A stretch of 64,000 nt of DNA, taken from assembly GCF_001269985.1 (NCBI RefSeq), contig NZ_BBZB01000001.1, positions 2,232,001 to 2,296,000 on the forward strand. Reading direction: 5' to 3'. This document shows positions 45,885-55,742 of this stretch, piece by piece. Below the pieces are notes generated by a model. The model did not search any database and was not told where the DNA came from. It was given only the letters and a program-made list of their open reading frames with translations. The stretch comes from Pseudoalteromonas sp. '520P1 No. 423' (GTDB lineage Bacteria; Pseudomonadota; Gammaproteobacteria; Enterobacterales; Alteromonadaceae). The first letter of the stretch is position 1. The number at the start of each line of letters is the position of its first letter. The position numbers and the translations under genes were made by a program.

Positions 45885-46393
45885 ACAATCTAAATCGACT
45901 AATATGGATTACGCTCTATTCTAATGGTGAAATATCGGAGTTTTTTATAATACCAATTCCAATAAATATGTGAGCAATCTAAATGGTCTAAATATACAAT
46001 AGCTGTGTTGTGCCTCAATGGATGCAGGTACTTAGTTTTAGCCTGGAGATATAACCTGTGCTCTTGAAAATTTATTCTAATTTATATTAGATCACTAACT
46101 TAATAGTTAATCCAAGATTTGTATAAGTGAGATATCAGGTATTAACAATTAATTGAGGATTAAAATATAGGGCGTACAGGTTTACCGTAGTTGGATATTT
46201 ATGAGGTGTACTTTGTTTTTAATGGTGCGCTTAAAAATTGATTTTTAGGGTGTTCAGTGGCAAAAATTTATAGATGTGTTCATCATTCACATAAAAAAGA
46301 CCAAAAGCAGAACTCACGGTCTTTAAGTTAAATTATTTTTATTGTATAAATAATCAGGTTCCTAGTAGGATAATGAAAATTTAAATACTCAAA
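45885..46393. other. Gene-free spacer after topA, possible decayed mobile repeat
   Basis: About 510 bases carry no open frame worth calling. The stretch starting TAATACCAATTCCAATAAA (from about 45950) has the look of repeated intergenic elements common in Alteromonadales, but I find no matching terminal repeats. Near the end, AAAGACC...GGTCTTT (46297-46325, long loop) may be a weak terminator for the minus-strand gene that ends at 46394. Confidence 0.3.
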
Positions 46394-47158
46394 CTACCAT
46401 TTCTTTTTAGGTGCAAATAATACATCTAGATCATCTTTCTCTTGCTCTGCCTTTTTCTTAGCATCAGTTGCATTAGTTGCTTTTAAATCTGTTGTTATTT
46501 CTGAAAGAAAACCTTCTAATTCAGCTTTTTTTGCACTTATGTATTCATCTGTATAGGAGACGGAATTAAGAGTATTAAGTGCTTTTTCAAAATATTGTCG
46601 AGCTGAGCCTAGCATATTTGCAGCGCGTGCTGCATTACCACGCTTAACTTGGCTATCTATATTTATTTTTAACTGTATTTTTTCCAATCTTTTATCCTCT
46701 GATAAGAAGATTTGCGTATCGACTCTAGCCTTAGAGTGCTCAGAACGAAGCAAGTTCCGTAACTTTTTAATGCCTTGCACTAGGCCTATTATTTGTTTTT
46801 CGTTATCAGGTATTACAATTTTTTCTGAACTAGGGCTGTCACCCGTCTGTGGATTAGAAACTCTTTCTGTCGCTTCACTTAAGCGATTTTTTATCTCTTT
46901 AGACGTAGGAGATAGCTCAGACATTGATTTCAAAGAATCATAAATTCTCTTTTGCATCACAGCAATGATTGACTTTGACATTGGTATATTTGAAGAATTC
47001 ATTAACACAGATTCAGTTTCTTCAATTATTCTTTTGTGTTTTGCCAAGTCTTGTCTACGTTCAACTTCTTGTTTTACTTTGTACTGTTGCATAGCATTTA
47101 CCCAAACGGCAACTACCACTAAAGCAACAATCAAAACAATGATGATAGAAACTATCAT
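46394..47158 (-). CDS. Membrane-anchored coiled-coil protein of unknown function
   Basis: The 254-residue protein has one N-terminal membrane helix (residues 2-20, very rich in Val and Ile), followed by long charged helices. Heptad-like stretches (about 24-60, and again 125-240) predict coiled coils. A short Ser/Pro/Gly linker sits near residues 98-115. It ends with a lysine-rich tail KKAEQEKDDLDVLFAPKKKW. I recognise no catalytic motif. It lies 95 nt downstream of the histidine kinase gene in the same direction, so it may be the third gene of that operon. It probably projects a helical domain into the cytoplasm; a role as partner or output of the kinase is only inferred. Confidence 0.7.
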   Translation of the reverse strand: MIVSIIIVLIVALVVVAVWVNAMQQYKVKQEVERRQDLAKHKRIIEETESVLMNSSNIPMSKSIIAVMQKRIYDSLKSMSELSPTSKEIKNRLSEATERVSNPQTGDSPSSEKIVIPDNEKQIIGLVQGIKKLRNLLRSEHSKARVDTQIFLSEDKRLEKIQLKINIDSQVKRGNAARAANMLGSARQYFEKALNTLNSVSYTDEYISAKKAELEGFLSEITTDLKATNATDAKKKAEQEKDDLDVLFAPKKKW

Positions 47159-47253
47159 AAGTGCATCTCTTTAATTAAAACGGATATTCAAACTTAATCT
47201 TACATAAATATAGTAACTTATACCAATTATGACGATAAATTTTTAATTTAATT

Positions 47254-47937
47254 CTAAGGTATTTTTAAAGTGAAAATACTACCACCTAATAAACCACCAT
47301 TGTTGAGTTCGATACTGCCTCTTAAATTGTTTGTTTCATGGGCATTTGCAATTAAATTTGCAAAATATAACCCTAAACCTGTGCGGTTATTAATTAAATT
47401 GGTTGAACTCATTTTATCAGTTGGTGAGTTTAGCATTAGATCAGGATAACCATTACCATCATCATAAATATTAATTTCGAGTACTTTATCTACGATTTTA
47501 GCTGTGATTAATATTTTTGATTTTGTATACCTTAAAGCATTAACTAAAATATCATTGAGTAAATTGCTGACTAAATCTAAATCAAAAAACCAAGCAAGCT
47601 CTTCTTCAACATCACAGGTACATGTTACTTGTTTATTATCTATGTACATTTCATTTTTTGCCCAAAGCTCATCGACTAATTCATCAATATAATGCTCTTC
47701 AACATTGAGAGGAAAATTTTTATTATTGTTTTTATATAACGCCAGTAATTGTAATAGGTTGGAATTTACTTTGGCTATCTCATAATGTATTTGAGCAAGT
47801 TCTGCACGGGTTTGATTATCGTGATCAATTTTTTCATTTATTAAATCAATGGATTGTAGCAGCATACATAATGAGTTTTTCATATCATGCATGCTAGCAC
47901 CTAGTACGGTAGAAAAATCAATTTCGGTTTCTTTCAT
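47254..47937 (-). CDS. Soluble sensor histidine kinase (no membrane or sensor domain)
   Basis: The 227-residue kinase has no signal or membrane helix and no obvious sensor domain. The likely phosphorylated His17 lies in ASMHDMKNSLCML, close to the N-terminus. The catalytic domain has the N-box NDILVNALRYT, the G1 box DDGNGYPD and GLGLYFANLIANAHE, then LGGSIFTLKIP. Its ATG shares one base with the stop of the receiver-TPR gene, so it is cotranscribed and the likely partner. In such minimal kinases the signal usually comes from the partner protein, here perhaps through the TPR repeats (inference). A downstream target regulator is not obvious. Confidence 0.85.
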   Translation of the reverse strand: MKETEIDFSTVLGASMHDMKNSLCMLLQSIDLINEKIDHDNQTRAELAQIHYEIAKVNSNLLQLLALYKNNNKNFPLNVEEHYIDELVDELWAKNEMYIDNKQVTCTCDVEEELAWFFDLDLVSNLLNDILVNALRYTKSKILITAKIVDKVLEINIYDDGNGYPDLMLNSPTDKMSSTNLINNRTGLGLYFANLIANAHETNNLRGSIELNNGGLLGGSIFTLKIP

Positions 47938-49139
47938 TATTGTACTTTTCCAGTTTGTGTCGCTAACTGTGCTTGTATATGATTGAATAAATTTTGGCTA
48001 TGGGTATATCTGTGATCTGATGGCTCTAAGTTTTCTAAAGATTGTACACATAAAGCAAGATTGTATAAACATTGTAGTAAGTTTAATGCGATATTTGCGT
48101 TGCTTGGCGCATTCAATAAAGCGGTTCTAAATGCATTATTAGCTGTTACATAGTCTTTTTTCTTAAATTTAAGCATGCCTAGTTTATTATAATTCTGAGA
48201 CTTCTTTGCATTTTCTTGGGTAAATAGTTCTGATTGTTCTATACCTATCGTCTGCTCGATAATGTTTTTTATTTCATTATTTTCAATATCTAGATACCTG
48301 AGAGCTAAATAACCTAATTGCATTTGCCTTATTAATGAGTTCGGGGAGATTTCTATGGCTGTTTTTAATAAATTAAAAGCTTGTTCATAATCACCCAAAT
48401 TACAATAAGTTTCCCACAACAAATCATATGCAGCGGGCGCGTATTTATTTTTACAAATAATCCGCTCTGATAAGTCTTTTACTTTTGGTAACATATCTAA
48501 ACCGGCGTAAGATTTTGCTAAGCCCATAAGTGCCCAGTTCAGTTTCTTTTGTTCAATAACACTGTTATAAATATTAGCCGCTTTTGCATACTTACCCGAC
48601 TTTAATATAATATCGCCTTTTATTTTGATACAAGGCATTGCTGCGCGTTTATTTTTTAATGGCAGCACATCACATAAAGAGAGGACTTGATTTGGTTTGT
48701 TTTCATTTATACTAGCATAGATAGGCTGTAATAATTGATTTTGTTTCATTAATTTATCTAATTGTGCTTTTAACGAATTACGCGTAAAAGGTTTTGCTAA
48801 ATAATCATCAGGTCTGTATTCAAGTCCTCCCATAACCAAGTCCATTGCGGTTTCGCCGGTGATCAATACCAAAATAGTATCAGCTTTAAGTAAATTTCTA
48901 TGATTTAATTCTTCTAGCAATTGCAACCCGCTCAAACCTTCGCCTTAGTTATAATCAACAAGTATAATTTTATGATAATGTTCGGCGTATATTTCAAGCG
49001 CATCCTCAGCATTTGTACAGGTATCTACATCGCGTGCGTCAAAGCTTTCTACCATATTTTTAAGTGATAACCTAAACTCTGAGAAGTCATCGATTATTAA
49101 AAAAGAAATGTCAGAATATCTGTTGAGTGAATTGTTCAT
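47937..49139 (-). pseudogene. Receiver-TPR response regulator interrupted by one in-frame TAA
   Basis: One minus-strand frame of 400 sense-length codons is cut by TAA at 48945-48947 (codon 65). Before it lies the receiver start, with acidic Asp17/Asp18 and phosphoacceptor Asp62 in ILVDYN. After it the frame continues GEGLSGLQLLEELN, then LVLITGE and DDYLAKPF with the conserved Thr and Lys. About 270 residues follow, with TPR-like helical repeats (KYAKAANIYNSV, LGDYEQAFNLLKTAIEISPN, NNAFRTALLNAPSN). The natural codon was probably Leu (TTA). AAGG 7 nt before TTG 48935 could restart translation. The receiver may thus be made as two chains or be lost. Confidence 0.75.
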
Positions 49140-49270
49140 ATTGTCGTATAAAATCTTAACATAGTTTAAATTTAGGTGTATTTAGTTAAAGTTTAAAGGG
49201 AATGCATAAATAATTGCAAAATAATCAATTTAGAACTTGGAATAATAAGCACAAAGGATTATAACTGTAA

Positions 49271-50272
<1,002 letters not shown>

Positions 50273-50296
50273 CTTATTATTGAGGTCAAAACCAAT

Positions 50297-50326
50297 AAAA
50301 AAGGCTTGAATTATCAAGCCTTTTTT
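50297..50326. terminator. Bidirectional terminator between cysB and sdaA
   Basis: AAAAAAGGCTTGA and TCAAGCCTTTTTT form a perfect 13-bp arm pair around ATTA, suiting both convergent genes. Confidence 0.93.
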
Positions 50327-50354
50327 AATTTATGTACTGACTAGCAATGAAAAG

Positions 50355-51731
50355 CTAACACTCAATAATATTTACTGCCAGTCCACCTCGAGCGGTTTCT
50401 TTATATTTAGTTTTCATATCATTACCAGTATCTAACATGGTTTTGATAACTTTATCTAAGGATACCTTTTGCTCTCCAGAACCACGAAGCGCTAAACGTG
50501 CTGCATTAATCGCTTTCACTGAACCCATTGCATTTCTTTCGATACAAGGAACCTGTACAAGGCCGCCAACAGGGTCGCAGGTTAAACCTAAATTATGTTC
50601 CATACCAATTTCAGCAGCGTTTTCAACATGCTCTACATTGCCGCCCATGATTTCAGCAAGTGCACCAGCTGCCATTGAACATGCAACACCGACTTCACCC
50701 TGACATCCTACTTCAGCGCCAGAGATTGAAGCATTCTTTTTATATAAAATGCCAATAGCAGCTGCTGTTAATAAATAACGGGTTGCAATATCACGATCAA
50801 CGGTTTTAATAAATTTATTATAATACATCAAAACAGCAGGTAGAATTCCGGCTGCGCCGTTAGTCGGAGCTGTTACAACACGACCCCCTGCAGCATTTTC
50901 TTCATTGACAGCCATTGCAAATAAATCAACCCAGTCCATAGCCCGCAGCGGATCATCATTACTTTCTACATTTATTTGTAGATATAAACTTGGTGCACGA
51001 CGTTTAACTTTTAAGCCACCAGGTAAAATACCTTCAGTCTCAATACCTTTAGTGATACAAGCTTCCATCACTAGCCAGATATTATAAAGCTCATCTTTTA
51101 TCTCATCTACGGATCTAAGTGTTTTCTCATTAGCCATCATCAGTGTCGATACGCTATAGCCTTGCTCTTTACATAAAGAAACAAGTTGATCAGCTGAATC
51201 AAATAGAAATGGAGCAGGTTGTTCTTCACGTTTTGCTAATTCAAGTTGTTTTTGATTATCGAAATCTTCTTCTAAAACAATAAACCCACCGCCAATAGAG
51301 TAGTAGACTTGGCTATGGATCTGAGTTTCTCCATCAAAAGCAAGTAGCTTCATCGCATTAGAGTGCTTAGGTAACGTTTTTCTTCTATGAAATATCACTG
51401 CACCTTTTTTAGGGAACTTTACAGGGAATGTTTGATCAAGATGAATTACTTCATCTTGTTCAATTTTAGATAATATTTCAGATACTTTATCTGTATCAAT
51501 TGTATCAGGATCAAAACCTGCTAGACCTAAAATGACTGCTTTACCAGAGCCATGGCCAATACCTGTTTGTCCTAAAGAGCCAAATAACTCTACTTTTACT
51601 TCTGTTACTTTGCTAATTAAATCTTGTTGTTGTAATGACTTCACAAATAAGCGTGATGCACGCATAGGTCCCACTGTGTGAGAAGATGACGGACCTATTC
51701 CAATGCTAAACATATCGAATGCACTGATCAT
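50355..51731 (-). CDS. sdaA: L-serine ammonia-lyase (iron-sulfur)
   Basis: The 458-residue enzyme starts [21 protein letters not shown], which is diagnostic of the single-chain SdaA. It has Cys residues of the [4Fe-4S] cluster in GCQGEVG and [18 protein letters not shown]. It deaminates serine to pyruvate and ammonia. The neighbours nudL and pabB upstream give the same pabB-nudL-sdaA order as E. coli. It starts at ATG 51731; a 127-nt gap separates it from nudL, so it may have its own promoter. Confidence 0.97.
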   Translation of the reverse strand: MISAFDMFSIGIGPSSSHTVGPMRASRLFVKSLQQQDLISKVTEVKVELFGSLGQTGIGHGSGKAVILGLAGFDPDTIDTDKVSEILSKIEQDEVIHLDQTFPVKFPKKGAVIFHRRKTLPKHSNAMKLLAFDGETQIHSQVYYSIGGGFIVLEEDFDNQKQLELAKREEQPAPFLFDSADQLVSLCKEQGYSVSTLMMANEKTLRSVDEIKDELYNIWLVMEACITKGIETEGILPGGLKVKRRAPSLYLQINVESNDDPLRAMDWVDLFAMAVNEENAAGGRVVTAPTNGAAGILPAVLMYYNKFIKTVDRDIATRYLLTAAAIGILYKKNASISGAEVGCQGEVGVACSMAAGALAEIMGGNVEHVENAAEIGMEHNLGLTCDPVGGLVQVPCIERNAMGSVKAINAARLALRGSGEQKVSLDKVIKTMLDTGNDMKTKYKETARGGLAVNIIEC

Positions 51732-51858
51732 AAAAATTCTCTTAATACCTAGAACGGATTAATAATTATAACGTATTAAATTGAATTATATTCATATAAA
51801 CCGATTGTATTTATTTATCAATATCATAAAAAATATTAAAGAAATAATTTGGGCTTTA

Positions 51859-52476
51859 CTATACAACAGAGGAATAGAAGTCAGTATTTGTAGAGGATAC
51901 TTGTTCTATAAGGTTTAATATGATTTGAGCTGTAGCACCCCATAAAAGGCCATACTCAGTCATATAGCCTTTTAAAACAATGGGTTGTTGGTTTCTTGTG
52001 AAATTAAGGTCAACCCAATTAGCTCTTTGGGTGAGTTTATGAAAAGGTAAGAAAAAAGTATCGGACACCTCAGTTAACTGTGGTTTCAAAGAGAAGTTAG
52101 AGTCTATCTGTCCAACATAAGGTTTTATCTCAAAACCTGTTAATGTCCAATAGCTATTCATTTGACCAATTAAATTAATTTCATGTTCAGGGATCCCGAG
52201 TTCTTCTTTGGTTTCTCTAAATGCCGTGGCTTTAAGTGAAGTATCTTGTTGCTCAAATTTACCGCCAGGAAAACAAATTTGCCCTGGGTGATGTTTTAAA
52301 TAACTTGGGCGCTTACATAATAATACATGTAGTTTTCCATCAATATCACAAAGGGGAACAAGTACTGAGCTTTTAACTGCATTATGTGGATATCCATGAT
52401 CGCCCACTAACGCGTTTAGTTGAAACTGGGGTATAAACTTCTGAATATTCACATTTAGCCTTAAATTTTTGAGCAT
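51859..52476 (-). CDS. nudL: CoA pyrophosphatase (Nudix)
   Basis: The 205-residue protein has the NudL/PCD1 signature: LLCKRPSYLKHHPGQICFPGG, then the Nudix box G-x5-E-x7-R-E-x2-E-E-x-G (GGKFEQQDTSLKATAFRETKE). It is predicted to cleave CoA and its derivatives to phosphopantetheine and 3',5'-ADP. ATG 52476 is preferred over GTG 52506, since it gives the usual N-terminus; neither has a strong ribosome site. It lies 89 nt after pabB in the same direction. Confidence 0.9.
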   Translation of the reverse strand: MLKNLRLNVNIQKFIPQFQLNALVGDHGYPHNAVKSSVLVPLCDIDGKLHVLLCKRPSYLKHHPGQICFPGGKFEQQDTSLKATAFRETKEELGIPEHEINLIGQMNSYWTLTGFEIKPYVGQIDSNFSLKPQLTEVSDTFFLPFHKLTQRANWVDLNFTRNQQPIVLKGYMTEYGLLWGATAQIILNLIEQVSSTNTDFYSSVV

Positions 52477-52565
52477 TAAACCGTTGCTTTTAATAATCAG
52501 TATCACATATTAGTAAGCTAAATGTAATGCGGTTATCTATATAACAAGAGTTAATTCAAAGTAAT

Positions 52566-53927
52566 TTAAGCGTTTATGCTACTTAATACAGGTAATATTT
52601 TATGCACTTTATCAAAGGTTTCTTGATATTCAGCATCAGCGGTAGAATCAGCAACTATGCCGCCGCCAGCCCAACAGTGAATTTGATTAGATTCTTTATC
52701 GCATATTAAAGTACGTATGGTAATACTGGTATCCATGTTGCCACAGGCACTTATATATCCGATCGACCCACAGTATATTGAACGTCTATGAGGTTCGAGT
52801 TCTTCAATAATCTGCATAGCGCGTATTTTAGGGGCGCCTGTAATTGAACCACCAGGAAATGCAGCTTCTAATTGATCTATAGCGGTTTTGTCTTCGGCTA
52901 ATTTTGCAGTAACTGTGCTTACTAAATGATGAACTGCAGCAAAACTTTCTATTTGAAAAATAGCCGGAACCTTCACGCTGCCAGGGGAGGCGACCTTTCC
53001 TAAATCATTACGCAATAAGTCAACTATCATCACATTCTCTGCGCGATCTTTTTCAGAGTTTTCAAGCTGAAGTGCATTATTGTGATCAATAACAGGATCA
53101 TTACTTCTTGGCAATGTGCCTTTAATCGGTTTAGTTTCAATTAATCTATCTTTGATTTGAATAAAACGCTCAGGAGATACTGACAAAATACTGCCTTTAG
53201 GGTGATTTAAATAGGCAGAAAAAGGCGCTTTGTTTTCTTCCCTTAGTTTTAAGTATGCATCCCAAGGCTCACCTTGATACTGAGCACTGAACCTTTGCGC
53301 TAAATTAATTTGATAGCAATCACCTGATTTTAGGTAATTTTGTACGCAGTCAAAGTTTTTTGTGTATTGGCTTTTACTCATATTAGCTTGCCATTGTGAC
53401 GCTAATTTAAAACTCTTAACCGGAACAGTTGTTGATAAAAATGATTCATATAAAGCAAAGCGATTAAAATCAGGCTGGGATATAAAAAACCATTTATTAG
53501 TTTTGTGGTCAAAGATAAGTGCATCAGGATATAGACCAACAGCCATATCTGGTAATGAAATGTCATTAATTGCATCATTGTCAATATTTTCGATGTATCG
53601 ACCTAAGTCATAAGAAAAATGACCTAATAAACCACCACTAAAAGGTAAATCAAAAGGCGCCTTCAGTGCTGAGAAGCTTTGTAATTGTGTTTTAAGTAAT
53701 TTAAAAGGCGAAGACTGGCATAATTCATTATTGACAAAACATTGACCATTACGCGCTTCAATTGTTTTCAGCGGACTGAAAGCAATCACATCAAATCGAT
53801 TGTTAATGTGGTTAGGATTGGCTGAATCTAAAAAAACGGCCCAAGGCTGTGCACTAAATTTTGAAAAAACTTCACAGCTTGTATCTGAGATGTGTAATTC
53901 TCTACAGATTAATTGTTCTTTATTCAT
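52566..53927 (-). CDS. pabB: Aminodeoxychorismate synthase component I
   Basis: The 453-residue chorismate enzyme carries ETKPIKGTLPR; the Lys in PIKGT separates PabB from TrpE (PIAGT). It also has SILSVSPERFIQ and AFPGGSITGAPKIRAMQIIEELEP. With glutaminase PabA (or TrpG) it makes 4-amino-4-deoxychorismate for folate. It is upstream of nudL and sdaA, as in E. coli. Confidence 0.95.
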   Translation of the reverse strand: MNKEQLICRELHISDTSCEVFSKFSAQPWAVFLDSANPNHINNRFDVIAFSPLKTIEARNGQCFVNNELCQSSPFKLLKTQLQSFSALKAPFDLPFSGGLLGHFSYDLGRYIENIDNDAINDISLPDMAVGLYPDALIFDHKTNKWFFISQPDFNRFALYESFLSTTVPVKSFKLASQWQANMSKSQYTKNFDCVQNYLKSGDCYQINLAQRFSAQYQGEPWDAYLKLREENKAPFSAYLNHPKGSILSVSPERFIQIKDRLIETKPIKGTLPRSNDPVIDHNNALQLENSEKDRAENVMIVDLLRNDLGKVASPGSVKVPAIFQIESFAAVHHLVSTVTAKLAEDKTAIDQLEAAFPGGSITGAPKIRAMQIIEELEPHRRSIYCGSIGYISACGNMDTSITIRTLICDKESNQIHCWAGGGIVADSTADAEYQETFDKVHKILPVLSSINA

Positions 53928-54139
53928 TAACAGTCTTTTACTTTAAATATATAGCGTAAATAAGATGGAGGGGTATTATACTGATAGAAGTAAAAGATGC
54001 GAGTTTAGTCTCTTGCGCTTTTGTCATTAATTAATTTCAAAGAGATTTTTCTAAAATTTATTACACCTTGGCCTAAGTTAAGTTAAAATATAGAAAATTG
54101 AAAAACAAGCCACCGTCACTGGCCAACAAAGGATACAGT

Positions 54140-55669
54140 ATGACCATTATTCGTCAGCAAGATTTAATCGATAGTATTGAAGACGCTTTACAATATATCT
54201 CTTTTTACCACCCTTTAGATTTTGTTCAAGCACTTGAAAAAGCATATCACCGTGAAGAAAGTAAAGCGGCAAAAGATGCGATAGCACAAATTTTGATTAA
54301 CTCTCGTATGTCAGCTGAAGGTAAACGTCCATTATGTCAAGATACTGGCATAGTAACGTGTTTTGTTAAAGTTGGTATGGATGTTAAGTGGGATAAAACT
54401 GATTTAACAGTTCAGCAAATGGTTGATGAAGGTACACGTCGCGCATATTTAAATCCTGATAACCCTTTACGTGCTTCTATTGTTGCAGATCCTGCTGGCG
54501 CACGTAAAAATACAAAAGATAATACACCATCTGTTGTGCATGTAGATTTAGTTGCTGGTTCTGAAGTAGAAGTTATGATCGCTGCTAAAGGCGGCGGTTC
54601 AGAAAATAAAACAAAAATGGTTATGCTTAACCCTTCAGATGATGTTGCTGCTTGGGTTGAAAAAACATTACCAACGATGGGCGCAGGTTGGTGTCCACCA
54701 GGTATGTTAGGTATAGGCATTGGCGGTACTGCTGAAAAAGCAGCTGTATTGGCAAAAGAGTCATTAATGGATCCTGTTGATATTCATGAGCTTATGGAAC
54801 GTGGTGCACAAACAACGGAAGAAGAAATGCGTTTAGACATTTTTGAACGTGCTAATAAACTAGGTATAGGCGCTCAAGGTCTTGGTGGTTTAACGACAGT
54901 TGTTGATATTAAAATCAAAACAGCACCAACACATGCTGCTTCAAAACCAGTTGTGATGATCCCTAACTGTGCTGCGACGCGTCATGTGCATTTCACATTA
55001 GACGGTTCAGGTGCCGCTGATTTAAAAGCGCCTAAGTTAGAAGATTGGCCTGAAGTGACTTTTGAAGTAGGTGAAGATACGCGCCGTGTTAATTTAAATA
55101 CATTGACCAAAGAAGATACCCAAGAATGGAAAATGGGTGAAACAGTATTGTTATCAGGTACTATTTTAACAGGTCGTGATGCAGCACATAAGCGTTTACA
55201 AGATATGATCAATTCAGGTAAAGGTTTACCTGAAGGCGTAGACTTTGATAATAAATTTATTTATTACGTAGGCCCAGTAGATGCTGTTGGTGATGAAGCA
55301 GTAGGTCCTGCGGGCCCTACAACTGCAACACGTATGGATAAATTTACTGACTTAATGCTAGAAAAAACCGGCATTGTTGGCATGATAGGTAAAGCAGAAC
55401 GTGGTCCTGCGACAGTTGAGTCTATTAAGCAAAATAAATCAGTTTACTTAATGGCTGTAGGCGGCGCTGCTTACTTAGTATCTAAAGCAATCAAAAAAGC
55501 GCGTGTTGTTGCATTTGAAGACTTAGGTATGGAAGCTATTTATGAGTTTGAAGTTGAAGACATGCCAGTTACAGTGGCTGTAGATAGTGAAGGCTCTAAT
55601 GCGCATACCCAAGGCCCTGCAATTTGGAAGGCTAAAATTGAAGAGTTAGACTCTAAACTTAAGTCTTAA
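54140..55669 (+). CDS. Class I fumarate hydratase (4Fe-4S)
   Basis: The 509-residue enzyme starts at ATG 54140 with AAAGGA 6 nt upstream; a longer frame from TTG 54098 is not supported. It combines the alpha domain (RPLCQDTGIVTCFVKVG, KGGGSENKTKMVML, PTMGAGWCPPGMLGIGIGG) and the beta domain (LSGTILTGRDAAHKRL, GPAGPTTATRMDKF). It has the cluster cysteines of iron-sulfur fumarases. It interconverts fumarate and malate in the TCA cycle. The cluster is oxygen- and superoxide-sensitive in this class. Tartrate dehydratase is a less likely alternative. Confidence 0.94.
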   Translation: MTIIRQQDLIDSIEDALQYISFYHPLDFVQALEKAYHREESKAAKDAIAQILINSRMSAEGKRPLCQDTGIVTCFVKVGMDVKWDKTDLTVQQMVDEGTRRAYLNPDNPLRASIVADPAGARKNTKDNTPSVVHVDLVAGSEVEVMIAAKGGGSENKTKMVMLNPSDDVAAWVEKTLPTMGAGWCPPGMLGIGIGGTAEKAAVLAKESLMDPVDIHELMERGAQTTEEEMRLDIFERANKLGIGAQGLGGLTTVVDIKIKTAPTHAASKPVVMIPNCAATRHVHFTLDGSGAADLKAPKLEDWPEVTFEVGEDTRRVNLNTLTKEDTQEWKMGETVLLSGTILTGRDAAHKRLQDMINSGKGLPEGVDFDNKFIYYVGPVDAVGDEAVGPAGPTTATRMDKFTDLMLEKTGIVGMIGKAERGPATVESIKQNKSVYLMAVGGAAYLVSKAIKKARVVAFEDLGMEAIYEFEVEDMPVTVAVDSEGSNAHTQGPAIWKAKIEELDSKLKS

Positions 55670-55690
55670 TTAAAGATTTAATATATGAAA

Positions 55691-55717
55691 AATAAAAGCG
55701 CTACGGCGCTTTTATTT
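55691..55717 (+). terminator. Rho-independent terminator after fumarase
   Basis: AATAAAAGCGC and GCGCTTTTATT form an 11-bp stem around TACG with a T-rich end. It stands only 25 nt before the ATG of the peptidase gene. Confidence 0.9.
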
Positions 55718-55742
55718 TATGCGAAATAAAAAAGGGATAAAA

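Noticed and set aside
41216..48947. Stop codon TAA reassigned to an amino acid, because two long genes carry one in-frame TAA each
   Set aside because: TAA ends many clearly complete genes in this window (for example ybbA, rluB and lysC), and most long genes have no internal TAA, so simple nonsense changes or errors are far more likely.
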